DNA of 35,710 bases from positions 608 to 36,317 of the forward strand of contig DCUZ01000027.1 of the NCBI GenBank assembly GCA_002327305.1, given 5' to 3'. This DNA is from Holophagales bacterium UBA2201. GTDB lineage: Bacteria; Acidobacteriota; Thermoanaerobaculia; UBA2201. Positions 1 through 7,676 of this stretch are shown here, piece by piece; positions within the stretch are counted from its first letter, which is position 1; every line of letters begins with the position of its first letter. Both the position numbers and the translations under genes were made by a program. The notes under the pieces were generated by a model. It had not been told where the DNA came from. It saw only the letters and a list, made by a program, of their open reading frames with translations, and made no database searches.

Positions 1-866
1 CCGACGTCATCATGGTGGGCGAGATGCGCGACACCGAAACCATTTCCACCGTCATCACCGCGGCCGAGACGGGCCACCTGGTCTTTTCCACCCTCCACAC
101 CAACAACTCGTCCCAGACCATCGACCGCATCATCGACGCCTTCCCCTCGGGCCAGCACAAGCAGGTCCGGGCCCAGCTGGCGCAGGTCCTGCGGGCCATC
201 GTCTCCCTGCGCCTCATTCCCAAGGCCGACAACTCGGGCCTCACCGCCGCCGTCGAGATCCTCCGCAACACTCCCCGCGTGGCCAAGCTCATCGAGGACG
301 GGGCCATCAAGGACATCCCGGAGGAGATCGAGGGGAGCGTGGCCCACTTCCGGATGCAGTCGCTCAACCAGTCGCTCGTCGCCCTCATCGTCAACGGGGC
401 CGTCACCTACGCGGAGGCCATGGCCGCCTCGCAGGATTCCGACGACCTTTCCCTGAAACTGCGCAAGCTCTTCCCCGCCGTGGAGGAGAAGGCGCGAGGA
501 GGACTCATGCCGTCAACCGCCGATTTCGCCGAGATCCAGGAACTGATGGGCGTCAAGAAGGCCTACGAGGAGCAGGAGGAGAAGTACCGCCTTCGCCTGG
601 GCGAAAAGGACGAGCAGATCGCCCAGTTGGAGGACGACCTGGCCGCCCTCCGCCGGCAAATGACCGACGAGGGGGGCACCCTCCAGGCCGCCCGGACGGA
701 AACGGAGAAACTGCGCAAGGAGATCGAGTTCATGAAAAAGGACCGCGACGAGAAACTGCGGGTCCTGCAGGAGCGCATCAAGGAACTCAGTTCGCAGATG
801 GCGGATTCCCGGTCCAAGACCCCCGCCCCCCCCGCGGAGCAGAAGTCGGGGTTCTTCAAGCGATAG
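1..866 (+). CDS. pilT: Type IV pilus retraction ATPase PilT-like, C-terminal part, with coiled-coil tail
   Basis: The gene begins before the window; the reading frame is open from base 3. What is visible starts inside the Walker B box (DVIMVGEMRD), followed by the His box (GHLVFSTLHTN), both diagnostic of the PilT/PilU/GspE secretion-ATPase family. PilT hydrolyses ATP as a cytoplasmic hexamer to pull back type IV pili during twitching. The PilT fold ends at about visible residue 157 (LRKLFP). After it comes about 110 residues of charged, heptad-like sequence (rich in E, K, R, Q, L) that looks like a long coiled coil, then a proline-rich end and KSGFFKR. Standard PilT lacks such a tail, so it may dock a partner or regulate assembly. 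PilT rather than PilB is inferred from the spacing of the boxes; the N-terminal domain is not seen. Confidence 0.85.
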   Translation, partial: DVIMVGEMRDTETISTVITAAETGHLVFSTLHTNNSSQTIDRIIDAFPSGQHKQVRAQLAQVLRAIVSLRLIPKADNSGLTAAVEILRNTPRVAKLIEDGAIKDIPEEIEGSVAHFRMQSLNQSLVALIVNGAVTYAEAMAASQDSDDLSLKLRKLFPAVEEKARGGLMPSTADFAEIQELMGVKKAYEEQEEKYRLRLGEKDEQIAQLEDDLAALRRQMTDEGGTLQAARTETEKLRKEIEFMKKDRDEKLRVLQERIKELSSQMADSRSKTPAPPAEQKSGFFKR

Positions 867-998
867 CCCGGCCCCGCAGGCCGAAGGCCGTGGACCGGAG
901 ATTGTAAATCGCGCGGCACAGCGTTGCCTCCACCGCCCCCGATTTCCGCCCCGACCTCTCCCTCTGGGGGCTGCGGGCTTCGGCATTTAACCCCCGGC

Positions 999-1027
999 TT
1001 GCATAATGCCCCGAAATTCGGTATCCT
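999..1027 (+). promoter_or_regulatory. Sigma-70-type promoter for the NfeD-slipin operon
   Basis: TTGCAT at 999-1004, a 17-bp spacer, then TATCCT at 1022-1027. The start codon is at 1037, so a transcript starting about 7 nt after the -10 box would have at most a few bases of leader. The box pair resembles that before the FHA gene (12645-12673) and the gene at 32343. Confidence 0.6.
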
Positions 1028-1036
1028 ACTTCTATT

Positions 1037-2293
1037 ATGATGCGTCTTTGGGTCGGCCTATTGGCCCTGATGGGAGTTCTTTCCGCCGACACGGTGGTGC
1101 TGGAGGTGGATGGCATCATCCATCCGGTGACCGCCTCGTATGTCACGAACGGTATTCAGAAGGCGGGGAGCGAGGGCGCCGGGCTGATCGTCCTCCGCAT
1201 CAACACCCCCGGCGGCCTGATGACCTCCATGCGGGAGATCATCACCGCCATGCTCAACTCCCCCGTCCCCGTGGCCGTGCAGGTGTGGCCCGAGGGGGCG
1301 CAGGCGGCCTCGGCGGGGTTTTTCATCCTGATGGCCGCCGACCTGGCGGTGATGGCCCCCGGCACCAACACCGGCGCCGCCCATCCGGTGGGGGGGCAGG
1401 GGGAGGACCTGGGCAAACACATGGGAAAAAAGGTGGAGGAGGACGCCTCGGCCCAGATCCGCACCCTGGCCGAACGCCGGGGGCGCAACATCGAACTGGC
1501 GGAGAAGGCGGTCAAGGAGAGCCTCTCGTTCACCGAGACCGAGGCCCTGGACCACGGCCTCATCGACTTCACCGCCTCCTCGCTGGACGAACTCCTGGCC
1601 AAGGCCGACGGCCGCACCCTCGACAAGGGGGGGCAGACCCTGACCCTGGCCGTCAAGGGGGGGACGGCGACCCGCATCCCCATGGGTTTCGCCCAGCGCC
1701 TCCTGTCGGTCCTGGCCCACCCCAACATCGCCTACTTCCTCATGATCTTCGGCTTCCTCGGCATCTATGTGGAGATCACCCATCCCGGGAGCGTGGCGCC
1801 GGGCGTCATCGGCGCCCTGTGCCTGCTCCTGGCCTTCTACTCCCTCTCCGTCCTCCCCGTCAACTACGCCGGCCTGGCCCTCATCCTGCTGGGGGTGATC
1901 CTCCTGATCCTGGAGGTCAAGATCACCAGCTACGGCACCCTCACCATCGGGGGGCTGGCGGCGTTCGTCATCGGCTCGCTGATGCTCATCGACAGCCCCG
2001 TCCCCGCCCTGAGGATCTCTATGTCGCTCATCCTGACGCTCACGCTCTTCACCGCCGCCGTGGTGGCGTTCCTGACCAGCCGGGTCGTCGCGGCCCATAA
2101 AACGAAAGTGGTCACGGGCCGCGAGGGGCTCGTGGGGGAGGAGGGGGAGGCCCGCAGCGCCATCCACGCGACGGGCAAGGTGTTCGTCCACGGCGAGTGG
2201 TGGGAGGCCTGGTCGGAGGAGCCCATCCCCGAGGGGAGCCGCGTCATCGTGACGGCCATGGAGGGGATGAAACTGAAGGTCCAACAACGCTAA
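1037..2293 (+). CDS. NfeD family membrane-bound ClpP-type serine protease
   Basis: A 418-residue protein with the full NfeD layout. There is a signal peptide (1-17), then a ClpP-class protease domain (about 20-200) with the NTPGG loop at 56-60. The nucleophile is Ser92 in QAASAGFF and the likely general base is Lys131 or Lys132 in MGKK, giving a Ser-Lys dyad. Four to five membrane helices follow (about 235-345), and a C-terminal OB-fold NfeD domain (about 355-418). By family knowledge (archaeal PH1510) this protease cleaves the hydrophobic C-terminus of the partner stomatin. The partner gene follows 10 bp downstream. ATG codons at 1037 and 1040 are both possible starts; no ribosome-binding site is seen, in keeping with the promoter placed just upstream. 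Confidence 0.92.
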   Translation: MMRLWVGLLALMGVLSADTVVLEVDGIIHPVTASYVTNGIQKAGSEGAGLIVLRINTPGGLMTSMREIITAMLNSPVPVAVQVWPEGAQAASAGFFILMAADLAVMAPGTNTGAAHPVGGQGEDLGKHMGKKVEEDASAQIRTLAERRGRNIELAEKAVKESLSFTETEALDHGLIDFTASSLDELLAKADGRTLDKGGQTLTLAVKGGTATRIPMGFAQRLLSVLAHPNIAYFLMIFGFLGIYVEITHPGSVAPGVIGALCLLLAFYSLSVLPVNYAGLALILLGVILLILEVKITSYGTLTIGGLAAFVIGSLMLIDSPVPALRISMSLILTLTLFTAAVVAFLTSRVVAAHKTKVVTGREGLVGEEGEARSAIHATGKVFVHGEWWEAWSEEPIPEGSRVIVTAMEGMKLKVQQR

Positions 2294-2303
2294 AGGAGGT
2301 CCC

Positions 2304-3059
2304 ATGGAACATCTGCAAGTCCTGTTCATTCTGATCGCCGGCGGCATCTTCCTGCTGTCGCAGTGGGTCAAGGTCCTCAAGGAGTACGAACGCGGCGTCA
2401 TTTTCCGCCTCGGCCGTATCCTCCCCCAACCCAAAGGACCGGGAATCATCCTGGTCCTCTGGCCCATCGACAAGATCGTCCGCATCTCGCTGAGGACCAT
2501 CGTCCATGACGTGCCGCCGCAGGACGTCATCACCAAGGACAACGTCTCGGTGAAGGTCAACGCGGTGATCTACTTCCGCGTCGTCGCCCCCATCAAGAGC
2601 GTGGTGGAGGTGGAGAACTACATGTACGCCACCAGCCAGCTGGCCCAGACCACCCTGCGGTCGGTCCTGGGGCAGGTGGAGCTGGACGAACTCCTCTCCC
2701 ACCGGGAGAAGTTGAACCAGCAGTTGCAGGAGATCCTGGACCAGCACACCGACCCCTGGGGCATCAAGATCGCCATGGTCGAGGTCAAGCACGTGGACCT
2801 GCCGCCCGAGATGGTGCGCGCCATCGCCCGCCAGGCCGAGGCCGAGCGGGAAAAGCGGGGCAAGATCATCCACGCCGAGGGCGAGCTGGAGGCCTCGGTC
2901 AAGCTGAGCCAGGCCGCCAAGATCGTCTCCTCCGAGCCCGCCACCCTCCAGTTGCGCTACCTCCAGACGCTGACGGAGATCGCCACGGAGAAGAACAGCA
3001 CCATCATCTTCCCCCTCCCCATCGAACTCCTGCGCGGCTTCTTCGCGCCCAAGCCATAG
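2304..3059 (+). CDS. Slipin/stomatin-like SPFH-domain protein
   Basis: A 251-residue SPFH protein. Residues 1-20 form a membrane anchor. The SPFH core follows (ERGVIFRLGR, then DVPPQDVITKDNVSVKVNAVIYFRV), with an alanine- and glutamate-rich helix at about 165-200 (ARQAEAEREKRGKIIHAEGE) that forms the oligomerising coiled coil. Prokaryotic slipins assemble into membrane rings and are the partner of NfeD proteases. Here the gene follows nfeD by 10 bp with a strong ribosome-binding site (AAAGGAGGT, 2292-2300), so it is co-transcribed. The C-terminus (IIFPLPIELLRGFF) is hydrophobic, as in the substrate segment cut by the archaeal NfeD homologue. This pairing is conserved and makes the call secure; the cellular role, probably membrane protein quality control, is less certain. 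Confidence 0.93.
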   Translation: MEHLQVLFILIAGGIFLLSQWVKVLKEYERGVIFRLGRILPQPKGPGIILVLWPIDKIVRISLRTIVHDVPPQDVITKDNVSVKVNAVIYFRVVAPIKSVVEVENYMYATSQLAQTTLRSVLGQVELDELLSHREKLNQQLQEILDQHTDPWGIKIAMVEVKHVDLPPEMVRAIARQAEAEREKRGKIIHAEGELEASVKLSQAAKIVSSEPATLQLRYLQTLTEIATEKNSTIIFPLPIELLRGFFAPKP

Positions 3060-3078
3060 AAGAAGGCCCCGCCCCCGG

Positions 3079-4383
3079 ATGAACGCCCTCCTTCCCGCAC
3101 CCCTCGCCGCACGGTTCGAGCCCCATCTGCCCCTGCTCGAGCGGCTGGGGATCCGGCCCCTCTTCTGGGACGGCCGGCCCTCGGCGCTGGAGGGACGCTT
3201 CTTCCCCCTCTGGGTCTACCGGGAGGGGGAGGTGCCCACCGCTCCCGCGGGAACCCCCACCCCCATCCTGCGCGTGGTCCTGGATCGGGAGGGCCGGATC
3301 GAGGAGCTCGACGGCGACACCCTGCGCGTGGTCGAAGAGCGCCTCCTCGCCGATCCGGAGGCGCTCTGGCCCATCGTCCTCCAGCACTTCCACCTGCGCC
3401 GCCAGTGCAACGTTTTGACGCGGCACGTGGAGCTCCTCAAAGCGGTGGAGTCGCTCTTCCTGACGCAGGAGGTGGACAAGGTCTTCGCGCAGATCCTCCA
3501 GGCGGTGATGGAAGTGCTCCAGGTGCGCGGCTACAGCATCCTCCTCCTGCGCGACCCCAAGAAGGCCGCCTACGACATGTACATCCCCCCCGAGACCCGC
3601 CGGCAGGCGCAGGAGAAGCCCAAGTACACCTTCCACCCCGATTTCCTCGACGACATCCTTTTTTCCGAAAAGGGGTACGAGATCATCAAGGACCCCAACG
3701 ACGAGGGGCGCAAGCTCCTCGCCCTTCCCATCCGCGGCCGCGACCGCGGGATGGCCCTGGCCATGGTCTCGGTGGAGGCGGCCGAGGTGGACATTGAGCA
3801 GGTGCTGCTGGCCGGCCGTTTCTCCATGCAGCTCTCCCCCATGCTGGAGAACCTCCTTCTCTTCGTGGAGACGAAGGAGCTCACCATCAAGGACGACCTC
3901 ACCCAGACCTACAACCGGCGCTACTTCGAGGCCTTCATCGACGAGGAGCTGGAGCGCGCCAAGCGGTACGGCAACGCCTTCTCCATCATTTTCCTCGACC
4001 TGGACGACCTCAAGGGGGTCAACAGCCAGTACGGACACCTGATGGGGAGCCGCACCCTGCAGGAGGTGGCCACCCGCATCCTGGGCTCCGTCCGCGGGGT
4101 GGACCGGGTGGTGCGTTTCGGGGGCGACGAGTTCTGCGTCATCCTCCCCCACACCACCGTGGAGGAGGCGCTCATCGTCGCCAACCGGGTGCGCGAGGAC
4201 ATCGCCGAGAAGCCCTTCGTCCTCTCGCCCGCCGTCCAGGTGCAGGTGACCGCCTCCATGGGGATCGCCTGCTTCCCCATCCACGGACGCACCAAGGAAA
4301 CCCTCATCGCCAAGGCCGACCAGGCGATGTACGAGGTCAAGACGAAGAAGAAAAACGCCGTGGGGATCGCCAGGCATGGCTGA
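3079..4383 (+). CDS. GAF-GGDEF diguanylate cyclase
   Basis: A 434-residue cytoplasmic protein. The N-terminal ~100 residues match no domain I know. Residues about 110-270 look like a GAF sensor domain (KVFAQILQAVMEVLQVRGYS onward), and 275-430 form a GGDEF domain. The active site is intact: GGDEF at 348-352, preceded by the inhibitory I-site RGVD (339-342) at the classical five-residue distance. It should therefore make cyclic di-GMP from two GTP and be inhibited by its product. The gene starts 19 bp after the slipin gene, with AGAAGG upstream of the ATG. Its stop codon overlaps the start of the short duplicated PATAN-like frame at 4376. Next to PilT and a PATAN protein, a role in pilus or surface behaviour is plausible but inferred. 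Confidence 0.92.
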   Translation: MNALLPAPLAARFEPHLPLLERLGIRPLFWDGRPSALEGRFFPLWVYREGEVPTAPAGTPTPILRVVLDREGRIEELDGDTLRVVEERLLADPEALWPIVLQHFHLRRQCNVLTRHVELLKAVESLFLTQEVDKVFAQILQAVMEVLQVRGYSILLLRDPKKAAYDMYIPPETRRQAQEKPKYTFHPDFLDDILFSEKGYEIIKDPNDEGRKLLALPIRGRDRGMALAMVSVEAAEVDIEQVLLAGRFSMQLSPMLENLLLFVETKELTIKDDLTQTYNRRYFEAFIDEELERAKRYGNAFSIIFLDLDDLKGVNSQYGHLMGSRTLQEVATRILGSVRGVDRVVRFGGDEFCVILPHTTVEEALIVANRVREDIAEKPFVLSPAVQVQVTASMGIACFPIHGRTKETLIAKADQAMYEVKTKKKNAVGIARHG

Positions 4384-4471
4384 GTCCTTGACCCTGCAGG
4401 GTCGGTTGCAGGCGTTTCCGGAGATTCCGCCCTGGCTCCAGACCAACAACAAGGAGATGCAGTGTGGCTGA
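4376..4471 (+). pseudogene. Truncated duplicate of the 5' end of the PATAN gene (31 codons)
   Basis: A short frame starts at an ATG inside the last codons of the diguanylate cyclase gene and ends in TGA at 4469-4471. Its first nine residues (MAESLTLQG) equal those of the next gene, and 25 bases (4377-4401) repeat exactly at 4465-4489. Beyond that the DNA diverges, yet the encoded residues stay similar for about eight more codons (RLQAFPEI against KLEAYPEL), mostly through synonymous or conservative changes. This looks like the remnant of a tandem PATAN paralogue whose 5' end was homogenised with its neighbour. It could instead be a functional 31-residue leader peptide: the ribosome-binding site of the next gene lies inside it. 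Confidence 0.55.
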
Positions 4472-5561
4472 GTCCTTGACCCTGCAGGGCAAGCTGGAGG
4501 CCTATCCCGAACTGTTGAAGACCATGCTCGCCAACCAGGGGGTGGCGAGTCTGCGCGTGGAGCACGCGGGGAGCGAGGTGCGCGTCTGGTTCGAGAACGG
4601 CCGCATCGTCCACGCCGAGGCCTCCGATCCCGACCTCTCCCTCCCCGACGTCCTCCTGGGCCGGGGGGAGCTGTCGCTGGAAACCTACTACGCGGTGCAG
4701 GACCAGTTGCGCCGCAAGCGCTCCCTCATGGAGGCCCTCACGGAAGGGGAGGCCCTCTCGCCCGACGACCTCCTCCACGCCTTCGAACTGCAGGTGCAGG
4801 AGATCCTCAACCTGGCCTGCCGGTGGACGGGGGGGCACTACACCATGGTCCTGGAGGACACCCTCCCGCCGGAATCGGCCCACCTGCGCCTCAACACCGA
4901 GCGGCTCGTTCTCAACGCCGTGCGCCAGGTGCCCCGCTTCTCCCTCGTCAAGAAGGGGCTGGGGTCCTTCCACCGCATGCTGGGCCAGGCGCCCGGACAG
5001 GACACCCGCCTCTACCGCATCGAACTGACCGAGGAGGAGACCACCGTCTACAACCTCTTCGAGACCCGACGCACCGTGCAGGAGGCGTGCGGCCTCTCCT
5101 ACCTCCCCAATTTCGAGACCCTCCGCACCGTCTGGGCCCTCCTCGTCATCCGGATCCTTGAGGAGGCCAGGGCCGACCTCCAGTCCGACAAGGCCGAGGA
5201 GGTGGAATTCCGCCTCGGCGCCATGGTGGAGAGCTACAGCAACGCCTTCGCCGCCATCTATGCCGCCGTGTATCAGGAGATCGGCGAGGAGATCGCGGAG
5301 TTCCTCCCGGAGGTGGTGGCGCGGGTCCAGCCGGAGTCGCGGCGGTTGCTCGAGGCCGACGTCATGGGGGAGGAGGGGCGCCTCGACTACGACACCCTCG
5401 CCCACACCCTCAACCGGCTGAAGGTGGCCGACCGGGGGCAGGCCCTCCTCGACCTCATGAACGAGATCCTCTACGCCTGGGTCCTCCAGGTGCGCCTCCG
5501 CTTCGGCACCAAACTGCAGGCGGTCGTGGACAAGGCCGTCAACGACATCCGCGAGGAATGA
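4464..5561 (+). CDS. PATAN (DUF4388) domain protein
   Basis: A 365-residue cytoplasmic protein starting at GTG with a well-placed ribosome-binding site (AAGGAGAT, 4451-4458). The N-terminus has the PATAN pattern: LQGKLEAYPELLKTMLANQG, then a strand ending VWFENGRIVHAEA and a 'LPDVLLGRGELSLETYYAV' segment. The rest (about 110-365) is helical, with QVQEILNLACRWTGGHY resembling a second half of the same domain family and a long C-terminal helical region I do not recognise. PATAN domains, first named from cyanobacterial PatA, occur as adaptors in signalling; cyanobacterial members act on type IV pilus ATPases. With PilT and a diguanylate cyclase nearby, a link to pilus control is reasonable but not shown. 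Confidence 0.75.
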   Translation: MAESLTLQGKLEAYPELLKTMLANQGVASLRVEHAGSEVRVWFENGRIVHAEASDPDLSLPDVLLGRGELSLETYYAVQDQLRRKRSLMEALTEGEALSPDDLLHAFELQVQEILNLACRWTGGHYTMVLEDTLPPESAHLRLNTERLVLNAVRQVPRFSLVKKGLGSFHRMLGQAPGQDTRLYRIELTEEETTVYNLFETRRTVQEACGLSYLPNFETLRTVWALLVIRILEEARADLQSDKAEEVEFRLGAMVESYSNAFAAIYAAVYQEIGEEIAEFLPEVVARVQPESRRLLEADVMGEEGRLDYDTLAHTLNRLKVADRGQALLDLMNEILYAWVLQVRLRFGTKLQAVVDKAVNDIREE

Positions 5562-5592
5562 TTACAACCGTACCGCGGCCCGCCCGCCCCAA

Positions 5593-5613
5593 CGCTGAAC
5601 GCGGAACGCGGAA
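5593..5613. repeat. Heptamer repeat upstream of lipA (3 units)
   Basis: Three consecutive 7-bp units, CGCTGAA, CGCGGAA, CGCGGAA, lie 20 bp before the lipA start. This is the smallest of several period-7 arrays in the window. Confidence 0.6.
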
Positions 5614-5633
5614 CCAAAGCGCCGGATTGCCCG

Positions 5634-6494
5634 ATGAATTCTAATACCCCGCCCCGCCTTCCCGAATGGCTCGACAAGCGCCTGAGGTGGGAGGACACGG
5701 TGGCGGTCAAGCGCATCCTGCGGGACGGCCGGATCCGCACCATCTGCGAGGAGGCCCGCTGTCCCAACATGGCCGAGTGCTTCAAGCGGCGCACCGCCAC
5801 CTTCCTCATCCTGGGCGACCGCTGCACCCGCGGCTGCGCCTTCTGCAACGTCACCCACGATACGCCCCGGCCGCCCGACGAAGGGGAGGCGGATCAGATC
5901 GCCGAGGCGGCGACGCTCCTCGACCTTCGGTACGCGGTCCTCACCTCCGTCACCCGCGACGACCTCCCCGACGGGGGGGCCGCCCACTTCGCCCGCGTGG
6001 TCCGGACCTTGAAGGCGCGGAGGCCCGGCATCCGCGTGGAGGTGCTCACCCCCGACTTCGCCGGCGATCCGGCGGGAGTGCGGACGGTCCTCGACGCCCG
6101 CCCCGATGTCTTCGGCCACAACCTCGAGACGGTCCGCTCCCTCACCCCGAAGGTGCGCAGCCATGCCTCCTACGAACGGTCGCTGGCAGTCCTGCGCTCC
6201 GCGGCCGCTGACGGCCGGGGCGCCGTGGTCAAGAGCGGGATCATGGTGGGGCTGGGGGAGACGGCGCCGGAGATCCGGGAAGCCCTGGCCGACCTCAGAG
6301 CAGCGGGGTGCGGGGTGGTGACGCTGGGGCAGTACATGCGCCCCAACCGCGGCTGCCTGCCGGTGGCGCGCTATGTCGAGCCGGCGGTGTTCGACGAGTA
6401 CCGCGCCCACGCCGAGGGGATGGGGTTCCGCAAGGTGTTCGCGGGGCCGTATGTCCGGTCGTCGTACCTGGCGGACGAGCTGTTCGCGGAATAA
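5634..6494 (+). CDS. lipA: Lipoyl synthase (radical SAM)
   Basis: A 286-residue cytoplasmic protein with all LipA marks. The auxiliary [4Fe-4S] cluster cysteines are C38, C43 and C49 (C-x4-C-x5-C); the radical-SAM cysteines are C64, C68 and C71 (CTRGCAFC). The C-terminal RSSY (in GPYVRSSYLADE) provides the serine ligand of the auxiliary cluster. The enzyme inserts two sulfur atoms into an octanoyl group on a lipoyl-carrier protein. One such carrier, GcvH, is encoded at the other end of the window with GcvPA and GcvPB. The ATG at 5634 gives the family's usual start, just before PEWLDKRLRW; no strong ribosome-binding site precedes it. The gene sits 72 bp after the PATAN gene and faces the convergent gene at 6548. 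Confidence 0.96.
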   Translation: MNSNTPPRLPEWLDKRLRWEDTVAVKRILRDGRIRTICEEARCPNMAECFKRRTATFLILGDRCTRGCAFCNVTHDTPRPPDEGEADQIAEAATLLDLRYAVLTSVTRDDLPDGGAAHFARVVRTLKARRPGIRVEVLTPDFAGDPAGVRTVLDARPDVFGHNLETVRSLTPKVRSHASYERSLAVLRSAAADGRGAVVKSGIMVGLGETAPEIREALADLRAAGCGVVTLGQYMRPNRGCLPVARYVEPAVFDEYRAHAEGMGFRKVFAGPYVRSSYLADELFAE

Positions 6495-6547
6495 TGCAGC
6501 GGCTTACCATGCCGCCGGCGGACCGAGGCCCCCGCGGCCCCGTCCCG

Positions 6548-7273
6548 CTACCATAATTTGATCCATTGAAACGCAGTCGGTCCTCCTCTCTGGGCCGCTT
6601 CTCCGCTGTTCGGAAAATTCGGCATAGGCGCAGGCTGCTTAAGCAGCTTAAACGCGTGGTTCCAATCGTTGCGCTGGAAGCCGGGAATGCACCAGAGCAT
6701 GCTCAAGGGCTCGATGGCCCGGGCGGATTCAGCGCCGCCCATGTCGGCCACCTCCCACCCGAACTGCTCGGCGACCTTCCCGACGGACCGCTTCGCCGGA
6801 GCGTCGTTGCCACAGATGAACATGGTGGGCTTCCCATCCTTGAACTTGGGGTCCACCATGCAAGCATGGCCGACGCAATTGAAGGCCTTGACGAACCGGG
6901 CCTCCGGAAATTCCTTCTGGAGGGCCTCCATCAGGGACTGCTCCAAGTTCGTCGTAAACTTCAGGACGCCGTTGACCGGCGGCACATCGGCGATGGGATT
7001 GGTGGCGTCCATGACCGTTTTCCCCTTGAGATTGGCCGCCCCGGCGGAGTGGAGGACCGCGGATGCCGCGCTCCCTTTCACGGCCAGAATGATCAACTCG
7101 CCGAACGCCGCTGCGTCCGCGAAGCTGCCGATCTTCGCATCGGGATTCATGCTCGACCACTCCCCCAGTTTTTCCGGGTGCCGTGTGCCCAGCATGACGG
7201 AATGGTTGTACTTGAGGAAGCCGCGGCTCAAGGCCTTGGCCACTTCACCGGAACCTAACATACCGATATTCAT
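6548..7273 (-). CDS. NADP-binding oxidoreductase, F420-dependent NADP reductase-like (NpdG family)
   Basis: The start at 7273 is fixed by the ribosome-binding site AAAGGAG a few bases upstream and by the Rossmann motif directly after it (MNIGMLGSGEVAKALSRGF, GxGxxA). The 241-residue protein shows the family pattern: TRHPEKL after the second strand (choice of NADP), then ILAVKGSAA, VMDATNPI, and VKAFNCVGHACMVDP. Family members move hydride between NADP and F420 or reduce related substrates; nothing here proves F420 use, so the substrate is open. The open frame extends upstream to 7459, but that part reads as non-coding. The gene is convergent with lipA and divergent from the permease. Its codon use is slightly less GC-rich than its neighbours. 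Confidence 0.8.
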   Translation of the reverse strand: MNIGMLGSGEVAKALSRGFLKYNHSVMLGTRHPEKLGEWSSMNPDAKIGSFADAAAFGELIILAVKGSAASAVLHSAGAANLKGKTVMDATNPIADVPPVNGVLKFTTNLEQSLMEALQKEFPEARFVKAFNCVGHACMVDPKFKDGKPTMFICGNDAPAKRSVGKVAEQFGWEVADMGGAESARAIEPLSMLWCIPGFQRNDWNHAFKLLKQPAPMPNFPNSGEAAQRGGPTAFQWIKLW

Positions 7274-7533
7274 GGGATTCTCCTTTCGCATCGAGAAGTT
7301 GCTACTCAAATGATAACCTCTCCGGAAGGGGGATATTCCAAGAGTCGAATGCATCATCCCTGCTCGGACCCGCCCCGTGACGGAACGGTTCCTGCCCCCC
7401 GCCTCGAAGTTCCTCCATCTGAAGGAAGCCCTTTCCGAACGGGGTTCTTGAGGATGCAATCAATAATGGGCCTGATTGCCCCGTCTTTCCGGAGAAAAAG
7501 ATCATAGAAGTTTCTCTACCGTTTCATCAGCAA

Positions 7534-7561
7534 CCTGAAACTTGAAACATGAAACCTGGAA
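7534..7561. repeat. Heptamer repeat, CTTGAAA type (4 units)
   Basis: Four units in exact 7-bp register: CCTGAAA, CTTGAAA, CATGAAA, CCTGGAA. The unit differs by one base from the CTCGAAA unit of the array at 32453. Confidence 0.7.
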
Positions 7562-7607
7562 CGGGGACGGGCGCGGGCTGAATCCCGAGGCCCCAGTCCC
7601 GTCCCTC

Positions 7608-7642
7608 CACCTTCCTCCTTCCCCCTTCCGCCTTCCGCCTGA
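7608..7642. repeat. Heptamer repeat, CNCCTTC type (5 units), abutting a -10 box
   Basis: Units CACCTTC, CTCCTTC, CCCCTTC, CGCCTTC, CGCCTGA run without gaps and end one base before TACAAT (7643-7648), a possible -10 box of the permease gene whose ATG is 28 bp further on. Only the second position varies in the first four units. Confidence 0.7.
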
Positions 7643-7676
7643 TACAATAGGTGGAACTCCACCACAGGAGACCCGC

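Larger units (their letters stand above)
7274..7676. other. 403-bp divergent intergenic region with two heptamer arrays
   Basis: Between the NADP-binding protein (minus) and the permease (plus). I see no gene here. The half near 7273 is AT-richer and holds the ribosome-binding site of the minus-strand gene. The other half holds two period-7 arrays (7534-7561 and 7608-7642) and a -10-like TACAAT at 7643-7648. Confidence 0.6.

Noticed and set aside
1058..2560. A 500-codon minus-strand frame opposite nfeD
   Set aside because: Shadow frame; nfeD on the plus strand has intact family motifs.
7274..7459. N-terminal extension of the NADP-binding protein to 7459
   Set aside because: The ribosome-binding site and Rossmann motif fix the start at 7273; the extension has no family similarity.
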